Positions 54,358-63,631 of a stretch of 64,000 bases of DNA are shown piece after piece. The stretch's first letter is position 1, and the number at the start of each line of letters is the position of its first letter. The DNA is from an uncultured Bryobacteraceae bacterium (lineage in GTDB: Bacteria > Acidobacteriota > Terriglobia > Bryobacterales > Bryobacteraceae), in contig CALKXJ010000019.1 of assembly GCA_938003835.1 (NCBI GenBank), positions 1 to 64,000 of the forward strand, in the 5' to 3' direction. Under the pieces are notes generated by a model, which made no database searches, had not been told where the DNA came from, and saw only the letters and a program-made list of their open reading frames with translations. The position numbers were made by a program, and so were the translations under genes.

Positions 54358-57210
54358 TCAGTCGACTCCCTCGAGAGTTGGCTGCACGGCGCGGCCGCGC
54401 GTCAGATGAGCGGGCGCTGGTGGTTCCGGGGAAAGGGGCACGCTGACGTGCTCGTGAATCGGTTGCCGCTCGTTGTTATCCTCGGGGCTGAGCATGCGGC
54501 GCCGGTGGGTGATGGTCTGCGCCGATTCGTCGGCTTTGAACCGGCGGAAGAGTTTCTCGGCGCGCGCGGCCTGCTCGCGGTCGCCGAGCCCGCGCCAGGC
54601 GAGCATGAGGGTGTAGTGAGCCTGCAAGTCCTCGGAGTCGACCTCGAGGACGCGCCGGAGGGCTTCAATCGCCGCCCGATAGTCGCGCTTGAGAAACAAA
54701 ATCCGTCCGATCTGGTTCAGCACCACGCGGTCGCGCGGGTATTGCGCCCGCACCCGCTCGAGCGAACGAAGCGCCCCCTCGTAGTCGCCCTCGGCCTTCT
54801 GGATCAGCGCGTAGAAGTAATGGTTCCGACCGAGATCCGGCCTGAGCGCCAGCGCCCGCTCAACGTACGGTCGAGCCGCCCCGGTCTCGCCCTCCTGGAT
54901 GAGCGCCCGCGCGACGTTCAGCCAGCCGTCGGCGTATGTGGGATCGGCCTCGATGACGCGCTCGAAGGCGTAGACCGCGCCTTTCAAGTCTCCCTGGAGG
55001 AGCAGGCCGATGCCCCAGTCGTTCCACCGCTCCCGATCCTCCTTGCGCACCACGGGCCGCCAGACCGTCTCGGTCCCGGCGTCGCCGATGGCGAGACGCG
55101 CCTCGGCCTCGGCCAGTGTGATGATCGGCAGCACCGGGATCTCACCCTTGACCTTGCCGGAGACGTTGGCCGGAATGTTCTCCCTATGGAAGCTGTACGG
55201 CCGGCTGTCGTGATGGAGGTTGGCCAGCTCACCGTTCGAATCGCCCTCCGCCCGGCCCGCATAGGCGTACTGCGTGTAGTAGTGCGAGAACTTGCGGTGC
55301 TGGAGCCGGGCGCGGACCCTCACCGGGCCCTGGACATCGCGGGGCAGCTCCATCCGATAATGCGCCACGTCGGCGGCGCCCGGCGGAATCAGCCGCACAT
55401 AGAGCACGCTGCGCGCCTGCCAGGCGTTCCGCTTGTCGATGGGATTCCCTGCTCCGTCCAGCATGAAGGAGCGATAGAAATGCGCGCCCGGCTCGACGGG
55501 CCCCCTGCCGCCGTCCTCGACTTTGCCACTCCAGAAGATGGTTCGCCCGGTGGCGTCCCAGGCTTGCACCTCAAGCCATACGTCGAAGGCGTCCACCGTT
55601 CCGCCGGGGAAAAAGTGGCCGATGTTGCGCGTCCGCACGACCACGTCCAGACGAAGCGTGCTGCCGGGCCGGAAGACCGCGCCGGCCTGATCGATCGGCG
55701 CCGCCACCCGGCCCACCTCGCGAATGAAGACCGGGCGGGCCTGCTCGGCCTCCTCGCCCACGGCAAAGGTGGACATCAACTGCTGGCCTTCGCCCGCGCG
55801 CCGCATCATCGGCACGCCGCCGTCTTCGGCCGGCGAAGCCGCGAAGATATCCACGGTGATGAAGCCCGACTTCAAAAACTCCTCGGTGACGCGCATCTGC
55901 TCGGCGTCGCGGTTGACGAGCGCCAGAGCGGTGTTGGCGCCGGGGAAGCGATGGGAGCGCACCATGCCGTTGCGATGCCCGGGATCCCGCGATGGGACCA
56001 GCGGCATGTGGCAGTCGACGCAGGTCTGCGCCTGCGGCGGATAATAAAACGAGCGCGCGCCTTGGCCCGAGACGCCGCTGGCCTGCCAGTTGTCGTAATC
56101 ATTGAATCCGCGCAACCAGCGGTAGTTGTTCACCGGCACGTCGAGGTGCACCTTGTGGCAGGCCGAGCAGAATTCGGCCGAATTGCGCATGAAAGGCTTC
56201 AGAAACGTGCGCCGGTGCGGCTCTGGCTCCGCGAAGGTCAGCTTCCGGTCCAGATAGCGGAGCACGGGGTTGGAGCTGGTCGCCAAGCGGTGCAGGCTCG
56301 GGTATTCGATCGTAAAGCCCCCGTTGCCCACGGAGCCGTTTACGTGGACAATCGAGTGGCAGGAGACGCACGCCAGTCCGGCATGCGCTTCCGGCGTATC
56401 GAGCTGCTCTTTGACAGGCACATCGAAGCGCCCGCTAAAGAGCATGGCGTGATCGTGGCAGCCGGCGCACCAGCGGCTCGGCTTGGTGCCGGCGATCTCC
56501 TGCATGTGCTCGATCGACTTCCGATAGAACTGGTTGTTGAACGAGGCGAAGTGATGGGCCGAGCTGCGCCACTGCTCGTAGATATCCTTGTGGCACTCGC
56601 CGCACTTCTCCGACTCGAGAAAGAAATCCGACGGAATGAGGCCGCCGTGGGCGGTGCGTGCCGCCGAGGGCCAGAAGGGCGAATCCGGCCCGGCGCCCTC
56701 TTCTTCCATCGTGAGCGGCGTCACGGCGGGGTTCCGGATCGTGGCGAAGCGGCTGTGAAAAGGATCGAGCAGCCTTCCAGCCACCGCAGCCAGCAGCGCT
56801 ACGGCCGCCACATAGCGCAGCTGGCGCGCGAACCCGGCCCATTGTGGCGCGGCCGCGGCACGGCGTTCGACCCCGAGAATTAGCGCCGCCAGCCCCGCCA
56901 CGGCCAGCGCGATATGCGCCCACAGCACCCAACGGTACTGCCGCAGCGCGCCGAAGTGGAACAGGAACAGGCCGAGCGCCGCCGAGGGAAGCAGGAAGGC
57001 GGCCGGAATGGCGAGCAGGCGGCGCAGGACGGACCGGCGCAGCAGGTGCCAGACGAGGATTTGAGCGAGCACCACGCCCACGACGACGTGCAGCAGCACG
57101 TTCGCCATGTAGAAGACGGTCGGCGAGGCGAGCGCGGCCAGATACCCGCTATTGACGATGAGCAGCAAAAGCAGTGCTGCCGCCCAGTGATTCAGCCCCC
57201 ATCTTTTCAT
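54358..57210 (-). CDS. Membrane-anchored five-heme cytochrome c with C-terminal TPRs
   Basis: A 950-residue protein. Residues 10-150 have four or five membrane helices. The periplasmic part has five CxxCH heme-binding motifs: CGECH, CAGCH, CVSCH, CSACH and CVDCH, the first in a cytochrome c554-like context (DIYEQWRSSAHHFA). A beta-rich segment (about 480-690) follows, then TPRs from about 760 (YADGWLNVARALIQEGETG, GRNHYFYALIQKAEGDYEGAL). It would accept or pass electrons at the membrane and bind partners through the TPRs. Its ATG lies inside the preceding gene, a 62-base overlap. Confidence 0.88.
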   Translation of the reverse strand: MKRWGLNHWAAALLLLLIVNSGYLAALASPTVFYMANVLLHVVVGVVLAQILVWHLLRRSVLRRLLAIPAAFLLPSAALGLFLFHFGALRQYRWVLWAHIALAVAGLAALILGVERRAAAAPQWAGFARQLRYVAAVALLAAVAGRLLDPFHSRFATIRNPAVTPLTMEEEGAGPDSPFWPSAARTAHGGLIPSDFFLESEKCGECHKDIYEQWRSSAHHFASFNNQFYRKSIEHMQEIAGTKPSRWCAGCHDHAMLFSGRFDVPVKEQLDTPEAHAGLACVSCHSIVHVNGSVGNGGFTIEYPSLHRLATSSNPVLRYLDRKLTFAEPEPHRRTFLKPFMRNSAEFCSACHKVHLDVPVNNYRWLRGFNDYDNWQASGVSGQGARSFYYPPQAQTCVDCHMPLVPSRDPGHRNGMVRSHRFPGANTALALVNRDAEQMRVTEEFLKSGFITVDIFAASPAEDGGVPMMRRAGEGQQLMSTFAVGEEAEQARPVFIREVGRVAAPIDQAGAVFRPGSTLRLDVVVRTRNIGHFFPGGTVDAFDVWLEVQAWDATGRTIFWSGKVEDGGRGPVEPGAHFYRSFMLDGAGNPIDKRNAWQARSVLYVRLIPPGAADVAHYRMELPRDVQGPVRVRARLQHRKFSHYYTQYAYAGRAEGDSNGELANLHHDSRPYSFHRENIPANVSGKVKGEIPVLPIITLAEAEARLAIGDAGTETVWRPVVRKEDRERWNDWGIGLLLQGDLKGAVYAFERVIEADPTYADGWLNVARALIQEGETGAARPYVERALALRPDLGRNHYFYALIQKAEGDYEGALRSLERVRAQYPRDRVVLNQIGRILFLKRDYRAAIEALRRVLEVDSEDLQAHYTLMLAWRGLGDREQAARAEKLFRRFKADESAQTITHRRRMLSPEDNNERQPIHEHVSVPLSPEPPAPAHLTRGRAVQPTLEGVD

Positions 57211-60200
57211 TTCGGTTGCCCAGAACCGGCGGCCGCAACAGTCTGAGCGCGGGCCGCGTGTTGTACTGCTCGAGATACTGGCGGTGCAGCTCGGTATCCG
57301 GATAGCGCTCCCCGGCCGGATAAGGATATGCGCTCATCGCGTGGAAGGGCAGTGGCTCGACCGTTTGCGAAAAGGCCGTATTCGCGTCGCTGTCTTTGGC
57401 CCAGCCATCCACCAGCAGCAGGAAGTCCCGCCGCCAGCCCTCCGGGACGGCGGGGAAGGCTGCGGCTTGGAAGACAAGCCGCACCTCATCGCCGGAGCCC
57501 ATGATGACGAACCGGTCGTCGATGTCCCGCAGCAGTTCGGTGACGTCACCGTAGCGGGTATACAATCCCGGCGTCGGGTTCCAGTTCGACGCCGGCCTTG
57601 GGTCCGGATACAGAAACCATTCCGGCTGCTTGCGCTCCGGGTGGATCCTGACCCGCGAGAAGCCGCGGAAGCGCAGATCGGCGCTTGCCGCCGCCGCCTC
57701 GCTCAAGCGAACCTCCGGCTCCAGATTTCCCGCAGCGAGGAAAGCTTCATCCCAGTAAACGCACACGTTGGTGACGATCCGCACGGCTCGCGCCTCACCG
57801 AGGAACTTGCCCCGCAGATCGACCACGATGGTCTTGGGCTTGCCCGCCGGCACGCCCATATCCTCGATGACCGTGCGCCATTCTCCTCGCGCGTCCTTCA
57901 CCTGGAGGTAGGGCATCACGAGGCCGCCGTCACGCTCCTGAGCCCGGGCCAGAAAGGTGCTGCCATTGGCCCAATCCACCCAGCCGTGGAGCACCAGGAC
58001 GGCGTCATTGTCCGGCGCCGCAGAGCCGAAGTCGAGCTCGAGCGCATGCATCTCGGCCGCGCCTGCGCGCGTGCGGCGAAACCGGTCCGGATAGCGGCGG
58101 TCCCGGGCGGCCACGAGCGAGAGAACATCTCGCCCCTGGTGATCGAACGCGGCGCGCGGCGGGATGCGGTGCCTGACTCCGAAGAGGCGAAACTCAGGGA
58201 ACGGCGGACCCTGGAACTTCTCGTTCGTAAAGATCTCGACGTCACGCGGATGATCCACAGCGATCAATTTCACCTGGTCGAGGTAAGAGACCTCGGCAAG
58301 TTCCTCGGTGATGCGAATCTCGTAGAAGCCGTTGCGCGCCGCGAGCATCTCGCCCGGAATCCAGACATACTCGTCATGGTCCGTGGGGAAGTACTTGCCG
58401 TCGCCCGCACTGGCGCCGAGCGGCGCCACGCCGAGCACGTCGGCGATGAATTCGAACTCGCGGCCGTTCCAGGCCCAGACCATGGGGCAGGAGCCCGTGA
58501 GCCGCTCCTCTTCCTTGTAGGTGTGCGTCCGGTTGACAGGCTGGCGCGTTTCGGTCTGAATGAGGCCGTTCGGCCAGGTGATGCGCACCAGATCCACGGT
58601 CTCGTCGGCGCGTACGCCGAACAGCAGCGGGAGGCCTTCGTAGATCTTTTTCTGATAGCGGGTAGCCGAGCGGACTTCGACCTCGGCGCCCGGCGCCAAT
58701 CGCGGCGCCTTGACGCCGTTCAAAGCCACGCGCAGCCAGTTGTTTCTGGTTTGCGTGACATTGCGCAGCAGGCGCAGTTCGCCTTCCGGGGTGATGGCGG
58801 CCAGGTCGGCGCGCCCGTCGCCATCGAAATCGGCCACCGCCCAAGCCGTGCCGGAGACCAGACCTGCCGGGCGCGAGGGCTCAGAGAATCTGCCCTGCCC
58901 GAGATTGCGGAACACGCTCCCCGCCGCGATCACCTCGAGCCGGCCGCGATTCTCGAGATCTGCCAGAGCCGGCGGCCCGGCGGCCCGCAGGCGCACCATC
59001 GAGTGGGCTTTCTCGGTCGCCAGGCGGAGCCCGACCTCGTCGCCGGCCTGAAAGGCCAGATCGACCCAACCGTTATTGTCCGCGTCGGCGGCAATGAGGC
59101 CGCGCGCGCCCGCGGGAATCTCGGCGAGCGGTTGGGCCTCATAGACGCCGCCCAACCGGTCACGGTAAAGCACCGCCGGGCGATCGGCGTAGCTCACTAC
59201 CAGGTCGAGCGCCTTGGTGTCCGGGACGACTCGAAGGACCACCGCGTCGAGAGCGCGGCCGCTCGTAAACGGGAAATCCCGCGTGCGATCGGCGAAACCG
59301 GCCGTGCCCTGGTTTCTGAGCAGCACCGGGCGCTCGCCGAGCAGGATCAGGTCGAGGTCGTTCTCATGGTCATAGTCGAGCCAGACGGCCTTCTCATACC
59401 GGGATGGCGGGGCCGGAAGATCCACCTTTTCGAAACCGCCTTTGGTGTTCCGCAGAAGCACCGCCCCGGCGGTCCCGGCAAGGCATAGGTCGGCCAGGCC
59501 GTCGTTGTCGAAATCGCCTGCTGCGGCGCTCAGAACGCCTTCGATGCCGGCAAACGCCGGAATTCTGGCCGCCTTTTCACCTGCGAGATAGAGCGCGACG
59601 CCGGCGGTCGACCAGGCCAGCAGGTCCGGCCGGCCGTCTCCATCGGCGTCGAAGGCAAGCAAGCCGGCCGCGCGAGGATCGAGCTTGCCGGCGACGGCAC
59701 GAGCCTCGAAGCGCAACTCCGCCGCGGGTTCGTCACGGTCCAGGCCGGGATCGATCGGATCGTACAGCTCGGAATAGAAACTCCACTCGACGTCCTCGGG
59801 CACGACGGCGCTCTTCTGCGCCTCTTTGATCCGGCGGAACTGCTCAAGGTGGTGAGCGGCCTTCTCCTTGTCGCCGGACTGGCGGTACGCGTTGAAAAGC
59901 TGGAAGTGCGGAGCGGCCATGTTGGGGTCGAGCCGGGCGGCGAGCTCAAATTTGCGGAGAGCCTCCCCGCTCCGGCCCACCATCCGATACAGCACGCCCA
60001 GGTTGTAATGCGCCACCGCCTCGTCGGGAACCAGCTTGACCATCTGCTCGAGCTGATGGATGGCGCGCTCGAATTCCCCGGCGCGTTTGTACTGAATGCC
60101 GAGGTTGAACCAGGTGTGCGGCAGCGATGGGTCCTGCTTCTGCACCTTTTCGAGCTCGGCAATCCCCTCCTGGAGTTGTCCGGCACCGAGCAGCGCGAGG

Positions 60201-60427
60201 GCGTAATTGAGCCGGTCGCGAGCCGACTCGGGCGCCAGCTCGAGCGCCTTGCGCAGCTCCTCGACCGCTTCTTTCTTGGTGGTCGGATTTTCGTAGAAAG
60301 CCTTGCCCAGGTTGCGGTGCCGCGCCAGCCGCTCCTCGCGCACCTGCGCAGTATCCGCTGCCGTCAGCAGCAGAAGTCCCAGCCCCGCCGCACCCAAGAG
60401 AGCCAGCCAGCCGCCTGAAGAGGTCAC
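57149..60427 (-). CDS. Large secreted TPR, FG-GAP and ASPIC/UnbV protein
   Basis: A 1092-residue protein with an N-terminal signal or anchor helix (WLALLGAAGLGLLLLTAA), five to six TPRs at about residues 35-210 (ALALLGAGQLQEGIAELEK, FNLGIQYKRAGEFERAIHQ), and FG-GAP-like strands at about 250-550 (FDADGDGRPDLLAW, FDNDGLADLCLA, FDGDGRADLAAI). An ASPIC/UnbV-like segment near 570-640 (VRITWPNGLIQTE) leads to CPMVWAWNGREFEFIADVLG and a further 400 residues of unknown beta-rich sequence. GTG start at 60427, GAGGGAAG upstream. Probably a cell-surface scaffold next to the cytochrome. Confidence 0.87.
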   Translation of the reverse strand: MTSSGGWLALLGAAGLGLLLLTAADTAQVREERLARHRNLGKAFYENPTTKKEAVEELRKALELAPESARDRLNYALALLGAGQLQEGIAELEKVQKQDPSLPHTWFNLGIQYKRAGEFERAIHQLEQMVKLVPDEAVAHYNLGVLYRMVGRSGEALRKFELAARLDPNMAAPHFQLFNAYRQSGDKEKAAHHLEQFRRIKEAQKSAVVPEDVEWSFYSELYDPIDPGLDRDEPAAELRFEARAVAGKLDPRAAGLLAFDADGDGRPDLLAWSTAGVALYLAGEKAARIPAFAGIEGVLSAAAGDFDNDGLADLCLAGTAGAVLLRNTKGGFEKVDLPAPPSRYEKAVWLDYDHENDLDLILLGERPVLLRNQGTAGFADRTRDFPFTSGRALDAVVLRVVPDTKALDLVVSYADRPAVLYRDRLGGVYEAQPLAEIPAGARGLIAADADNNGWVDLAFQAGDEVGLRLATEKAHSMVRLRAAGPPALADLENRGRLEVIAAGSVFRNLGQGRFSEPSRPAGLVSGTAWAVADFDGDGRADLAAITPEGELRLLRNVTQTRNNWLRVALNGVKAPRLAPGAEVEVRSATRYQKKIYEGLPLLFGVRADETVDLVRITWPNGLIQTETRQPVNRTHTYKEEERLTGSCPMVWAWNGREFEFIADVLGVAPLGASAGDGKYFPTDHDEYVWIPGEMLAARNGFYEIRITEELAEVSYLDQVKLIAVDHPRDVEIFTNEKFQGPPFPEFRLFGVRHRIPPRAAFDHQGRDVLSLVAARDRRYPDRFRRTRAGAAEMHALELDFGSAAPDNDAVLVLHGWVDWANGSTFLARAQERDGGLVMPYLQVKDARGEWRTVIEDMGVPAGKPKTIVVDLRGKFLGEARAVRIVTNVCVYWDEAFLAAGNLEPEVRLSEAAAASADLRFRGFSRVRIHPERKQPEWFLYPDPRPASNWNPTPGLYTRYGDVTELLRDIDDRFVIMGSGDEVRLVFQAAAFPAVPEGWRRDFLLLVDGWAKDSDANTAFSQTVEPLPFHAMSAYPYPAGERYPDTELHRQYLEQYNTRPALRLLRPPVLGNRNEKMGAESLGGSTAFAAHRQ

Positions 60428-60476
60428 AGTTAGCTTCCCTCATTATACCGGCGGCCTGCGGCAGCAACGCCGAGAA

Positions 60477-62636
60477 TTAGCGCGCCGGCGCCACGCTCAC
60501 CTGGCTAGAAGAGCCCATCGCGTTACTCAGGGAAACCGAAATGGACTCAATGGCGTTGACCAGGCCCGTGACATTGCGCGTCTGGCCGGAAAGCTGAAGC
60601 GGGATCGTCACGCTGAACTGGCTTCCGAAGGCCACCGACTGGCTGCTGGCGTACCAAGCGTCGAAGGCGGTTTCGGCGTTGATGGTCAGGCTGGTCGTAG
60701 CCAGCGTCTCTCCCGCGACGGGAGCGAAAGCGAGGTTGATCTGCCGAACCGAACGCGCGGTGGAAAAACCGGTGACGATCACGCTCAGGGCCGAAGCACT
60801 GGTCTGCAACAAGGTGACGTTCAGCACCTGCGGCGCGCCGCGCTCCACCTGGATGAGATGGGTTCGGGGATTGGCAGGCGTCAGGTTGAAGCCGCCCTCG
60901 GCGGCAAACGACGGCGTGATGGTGATAACGCCGGCCACCGTGCCCGTCTGCAAGCGGATCTCGGTGGCGCCATTGGGGAAGACAGCCCGGATCGAGTTCT
61001 CCGGGATTGTGAATGCGACCGTGCGGCCACCGGTGGCAAACTGCACCGCCGGGTCGGCCGCAAAGACATCGGAAGCGAAACTCAACGCCAGCGTGCCGCT
61101 GATGGCAATCGGATAAGGAGCATCGAGCGTCAGCCCGATCGCCGGCTGCGCCCGCGGCGGCTGGACCCCGGCGGGACCCGTGAACCGGTACGACGGCAAA
61201 GCCGGCGGCGGCGTGCCGGCGCCCGAGAGCGTAACCGAGACGTCGTCGATCCGGAGCGTGTCGGCGAGGGAACCGGTTGTCTTCGGTGCAAAGCGGATCG
61301 TGAAACCCAGCGCGCCACCGGGCGGTATGGAGGCCGGGAAGGCGGGCAAATCCGCCAGCGTGAAGGCGTCGCCTTTGGCGAGGCTAATCGCTTTGATCGT
61401 GGCCTCGCGGGTGCCAACGTTGGTGATCTCGAAGTTCACCGTAACGGCTGCACCAACGGCGGCGGGTGTCAACACCAGGGTGCCGCCGGCGCCCACGCGG
61501 ACGATCGCACCGGCCACGGTGGCCCGGTACTCGAGCAGGGCACCCGCGCCCGAGCCGGTCAGAGGAAACTCATCGGCGCCGATCTTCAGGCGCCCGGGCA
61601 TGCTTCCCACCTTCGACGGCGAGAAGGTCAGGGTGAATTCCAGCGCAGCGCCCGGCGCCAGCCTGGCCGGCAGGAAGGGCAGGTTCGCCAGACGGTACCC
61701 GTCGCCCGAGACCGCGATCTGAGAGATCGTACCTTCAGCATTGCCGGTGTTGGTGACTCGCAGGATCACCGACACTGTCTCACCCACCGGCGGCTCGCCC
61801 AGAGAGATGGTTTGACTGGGGACCGCGGCCTGAGCTTGACCGTCCCGCAAGACCTCGTAGGCGAACGCCGGGGTGATGCCGAGACCCTCCAGGATGAACT
61901 GAGCCCTGCCCGGCGGCAGCTCGAGGGAGAGCGCGCCGGAGGCGGTCACTGCCTGTTTGGGCACAAAGGCGACGTTGAAGCGGACTTCACGGCCGGCATC
62001 GACCGGAGCGGGTAAAAGCGGCGCTCCGCGGAGCTCAAAAGCCTCTCCGGTGACGCTGATACCGTTGATCCGGCCGGCGCCGGAACCGCGATTGACGACG
62101 CTGAAGGCGCCGAGGGAGCTGCCTTCGAGCGGCGTGTCGGGAAAAGCCAGCCTGGCGCCCGGCGTCACCTGGATCGCATTGCCGCCGGGCGGTGTGTAGA
62201 CGAAGGCATAGTCCGGCGCGGTCCCGCTGAGGTTCACGCGGAAAGTCGCCGTCCGGGCTCGCTCGACGTAGGTGAAACTGAGTTGCGCGCTCCGGGCGGC
62301 GCCGCTCGCAGGCAGATACTCGATCGGGACAGCGACACTGCCGCCGGAGGCGAGCAACAAGGGCAGCTCGGGCGACCAGACCGAGAACTCCAAAGAGCCG
62401 GTGCGCGTGATCTGGGTGATCTGCGCCTGATCCGTCCCGCGGTAAGTGATGGTGAGCGTGGCCGTGGCGGGGAGTCCGACGCCCTCGGAGGCCATGAATA
62501 CGGTCGCGCCGTCGGCGATCTCCAGCGCACTTCCAGCCTGCTCGACGCGAATGGTGAAGGGAAGCGCCGTCTGGGGCTGCGCCGGGGGCGCCGCGAGCGC
62601 TGCCAGCAAGGTGAGAACGAGAACGATTCGCGGCAT
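60477..62636 (-). CDS. Secreted choice-of-anchor D/Hydin-like Ig repeat protein
   Basis: A 719-residue protein with a signal peptide (MPRIVLVLTLLAALAAPPAQPQ). At least three ASPM/SPD-2/Hydin-type Ig repeats of about 100 residues follow (ITNVGTREATIKAISLAKGD, VTNTGNAEGTISQIAVSGDG, VNRGSGAGRINGISVTGEAF), with a diverged copy before them. The C-terminal 230 residues are another beta-rich domain (SVTIPLQLSGQTRNVTGLVN, then a conserved SVSLSNAMGSSS end). No catalytic motif is visible. It is most likely structural or adhesive. The next gene upstream ends three bases before its start; 49 bases separate it from the TPR/FG-GAP gene. Confidence 0.85.
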   Translation of the reverse strand: MPRIVLVLTLLAALAAPPAQPQTALPFTIRVEQAGSALEIADGATVFMASEGVGLPATATLTITYRGTDQAQITQITRTGSLEFSVWSPELPLLLASGGSVAVPIEYLPASGAARSAQLSFTYVERARTATFRVNLSGTAPDYAFVYTPPGGNAIQVTPGARLAFPDTPLEGSSLGAFSVVNRGSGAGRINGISVTGEAFELRGAPLLPAPVDAGREVRFNVAFVPKQAVTASGALSLELPPGRAQFILEGLGITPAFAYEVLRDGQAQAAVPSQTISLGEPPVGETVSVILRVTNTGNAEGTISQIAVSGDGYRLANLPFLPARLAPGAALEFTLTFSPSKVGSMPGRLKIGADEFPLTGSGAGALLEYRATVAGAIVRVGAGGTLVLTPAAVGAAVTVNFEITNVGTREATIKAISLAKGDAFTLADLPAFPASIPPGGALGFTIRFAPKTTGSLADTLRIDDVSVTLSGAGTPPPALPSYRFTGPAGVQPPRAQPAIGLTLDAPYPIAISGTLALSFASDVFAADPAVQFATGGRTVAFTIPENSIRAVFPNGATEIRLQTGTVAGVITITPSFAAEGGFNLTPANPRTHLIQVERGAPQVLNVTLLQTSASALSVIVTGFSTARSVRQINLAFAPVAGETLATTSLTINAETAFDAWYASSQSVAFGSQFSVTIPLQLSGQTRNVTGLVNAIESISVSLSNAMGSSSQVSVAPAR

Positions 62637-62639
62637 GGT

Positions 62640-63611
62640 CTACTCCTGGGCTTCGGCGAGACCCTCGGCGGGGGCCGGAATGAAGAAAACCGCGGTCTCC
62701 TCACCGGCGGTCGTGAGCACTTCGAGCACGTCGCCGGCACGGCGGCGCTCGGTGAGCAGCCAGCTCATCCCGTCATCCAACGGCTGAAGCCGCGTCGGCT
62801 CAAAATCGAGCGGCACCCAGCGAAGCAATGCGCCGGAGGCCAGATCGAAAAACGCTACCTTCCGTCCGGTGGAGCTCGCCACCAGCAGTAGCTTGCCGTC
62901 GGCCGAAACGGCCATGGCCGCCGGTTCAGTCACTCCGGCCGAAGCGTTGGCAAACAAGAGAACCTCGACCGAGTCAGGCCAATTGCGAACCTCGAGGATC
63001 TCCTGGCGCGCGCGGTCGGCCACCAGGAGCCGGCCCGAGCGGGTCACGACGAGCGGGCCCGGTTGCGCCAGGCGGGCGAGGAGCCTCGCCGGGCCGCCGG
63101 AGTGGAGCCAGTACAGCCCCACGCCGTCGACTCCGGCCAGCACGGCGCCGCCGGTGACGGCCAGGCTGAGAATCGGCCCTCCCAGCGCCTTGGTGGAAAA
63201 GCTCGCTGAGGTGCGCCCGGCTGGATCGACCAGCATCACGCGGCCGGCGGCATGAACCGCCGCGGCACTCGAATCGAGCGCCCAGGCCACCAGTTCGGGC
63301 TTCCCGGCGAGAGCCGGCAAGGCCTGCCATTCGAGCGTGCCGTTCCGAAGCCCCTTGAGCCACCAGACCGCGCCCCCAACCAGCACGAGGGCCTGATCGC
63401 CGTCGGGCGCCGGCCAGACAGCGTCCAGGTTCTGAGCCATCGGCTCGCCCAGATAGGACGCACCGGGCGCCCCTACGACCGGGCGGAGGCAGCGGCTCGG
63501 CTCGTCATAGACGACGCCGGAGACAAGGCCGCCGATTCCGCCCGCCCCGGCGCCTGGGGCGAGGCTCGCGGCGGCAAGCGCGACAAGTATTGCCGGCGAG
63601 ATGCTTCGCAT
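62640..63611 (-). CDS. Secreted beta-propeller-like protein
   Basis: A 323-residue protein with a signal peptide (MRSISPAILVALAAASLAPGAGA). The mature part consists of about six repeated four-strand units with a WD/NHL/YVTN look, for example ALVLVGGAVWWLKGL, GRLLVADRARQEILEVRNWP and GKLLLVASSTGRKVAFFDLASG. No enzymatic motif is seen. The ATG at 63611 has GGGAG before it; an ATG at 63635, overlapping the upstream stop, is an alternative. It stands three bases ahead of the choice-of-anchor gene. Confidence 0.72.
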   Translation of the reverse strand: MRSISPAILVALAAASLAPGAGAGGIGGLVSGVVYDEPSRCLRPVVGAPGASYLGEPMAQNLDAVWPAPDGDQALVLVGGAVWWLKGLRNGTLEWQALPALAGKPELVAWALDSSAAAVHAAGRVMLVDPAGRTSASFSTKALGGPILSLAVTGGAVLAGVDGVGLYWLHSGGPARLLARLAQPGPLVVTRSGRLLVADRARQEILEVRNWPDSVEVLLFANASAGVTEPAAMAVSADGKLLLVASSTGRKVAFFDLASGALLRWVPLDFEPTRLQPLDDGMSWLLTERRRAGDVLEVLTTAGEETAVFFIPAPAEGLAEAQE

Positions 63612-63631
63612 GGACCGACTCCCTAAGCTTC

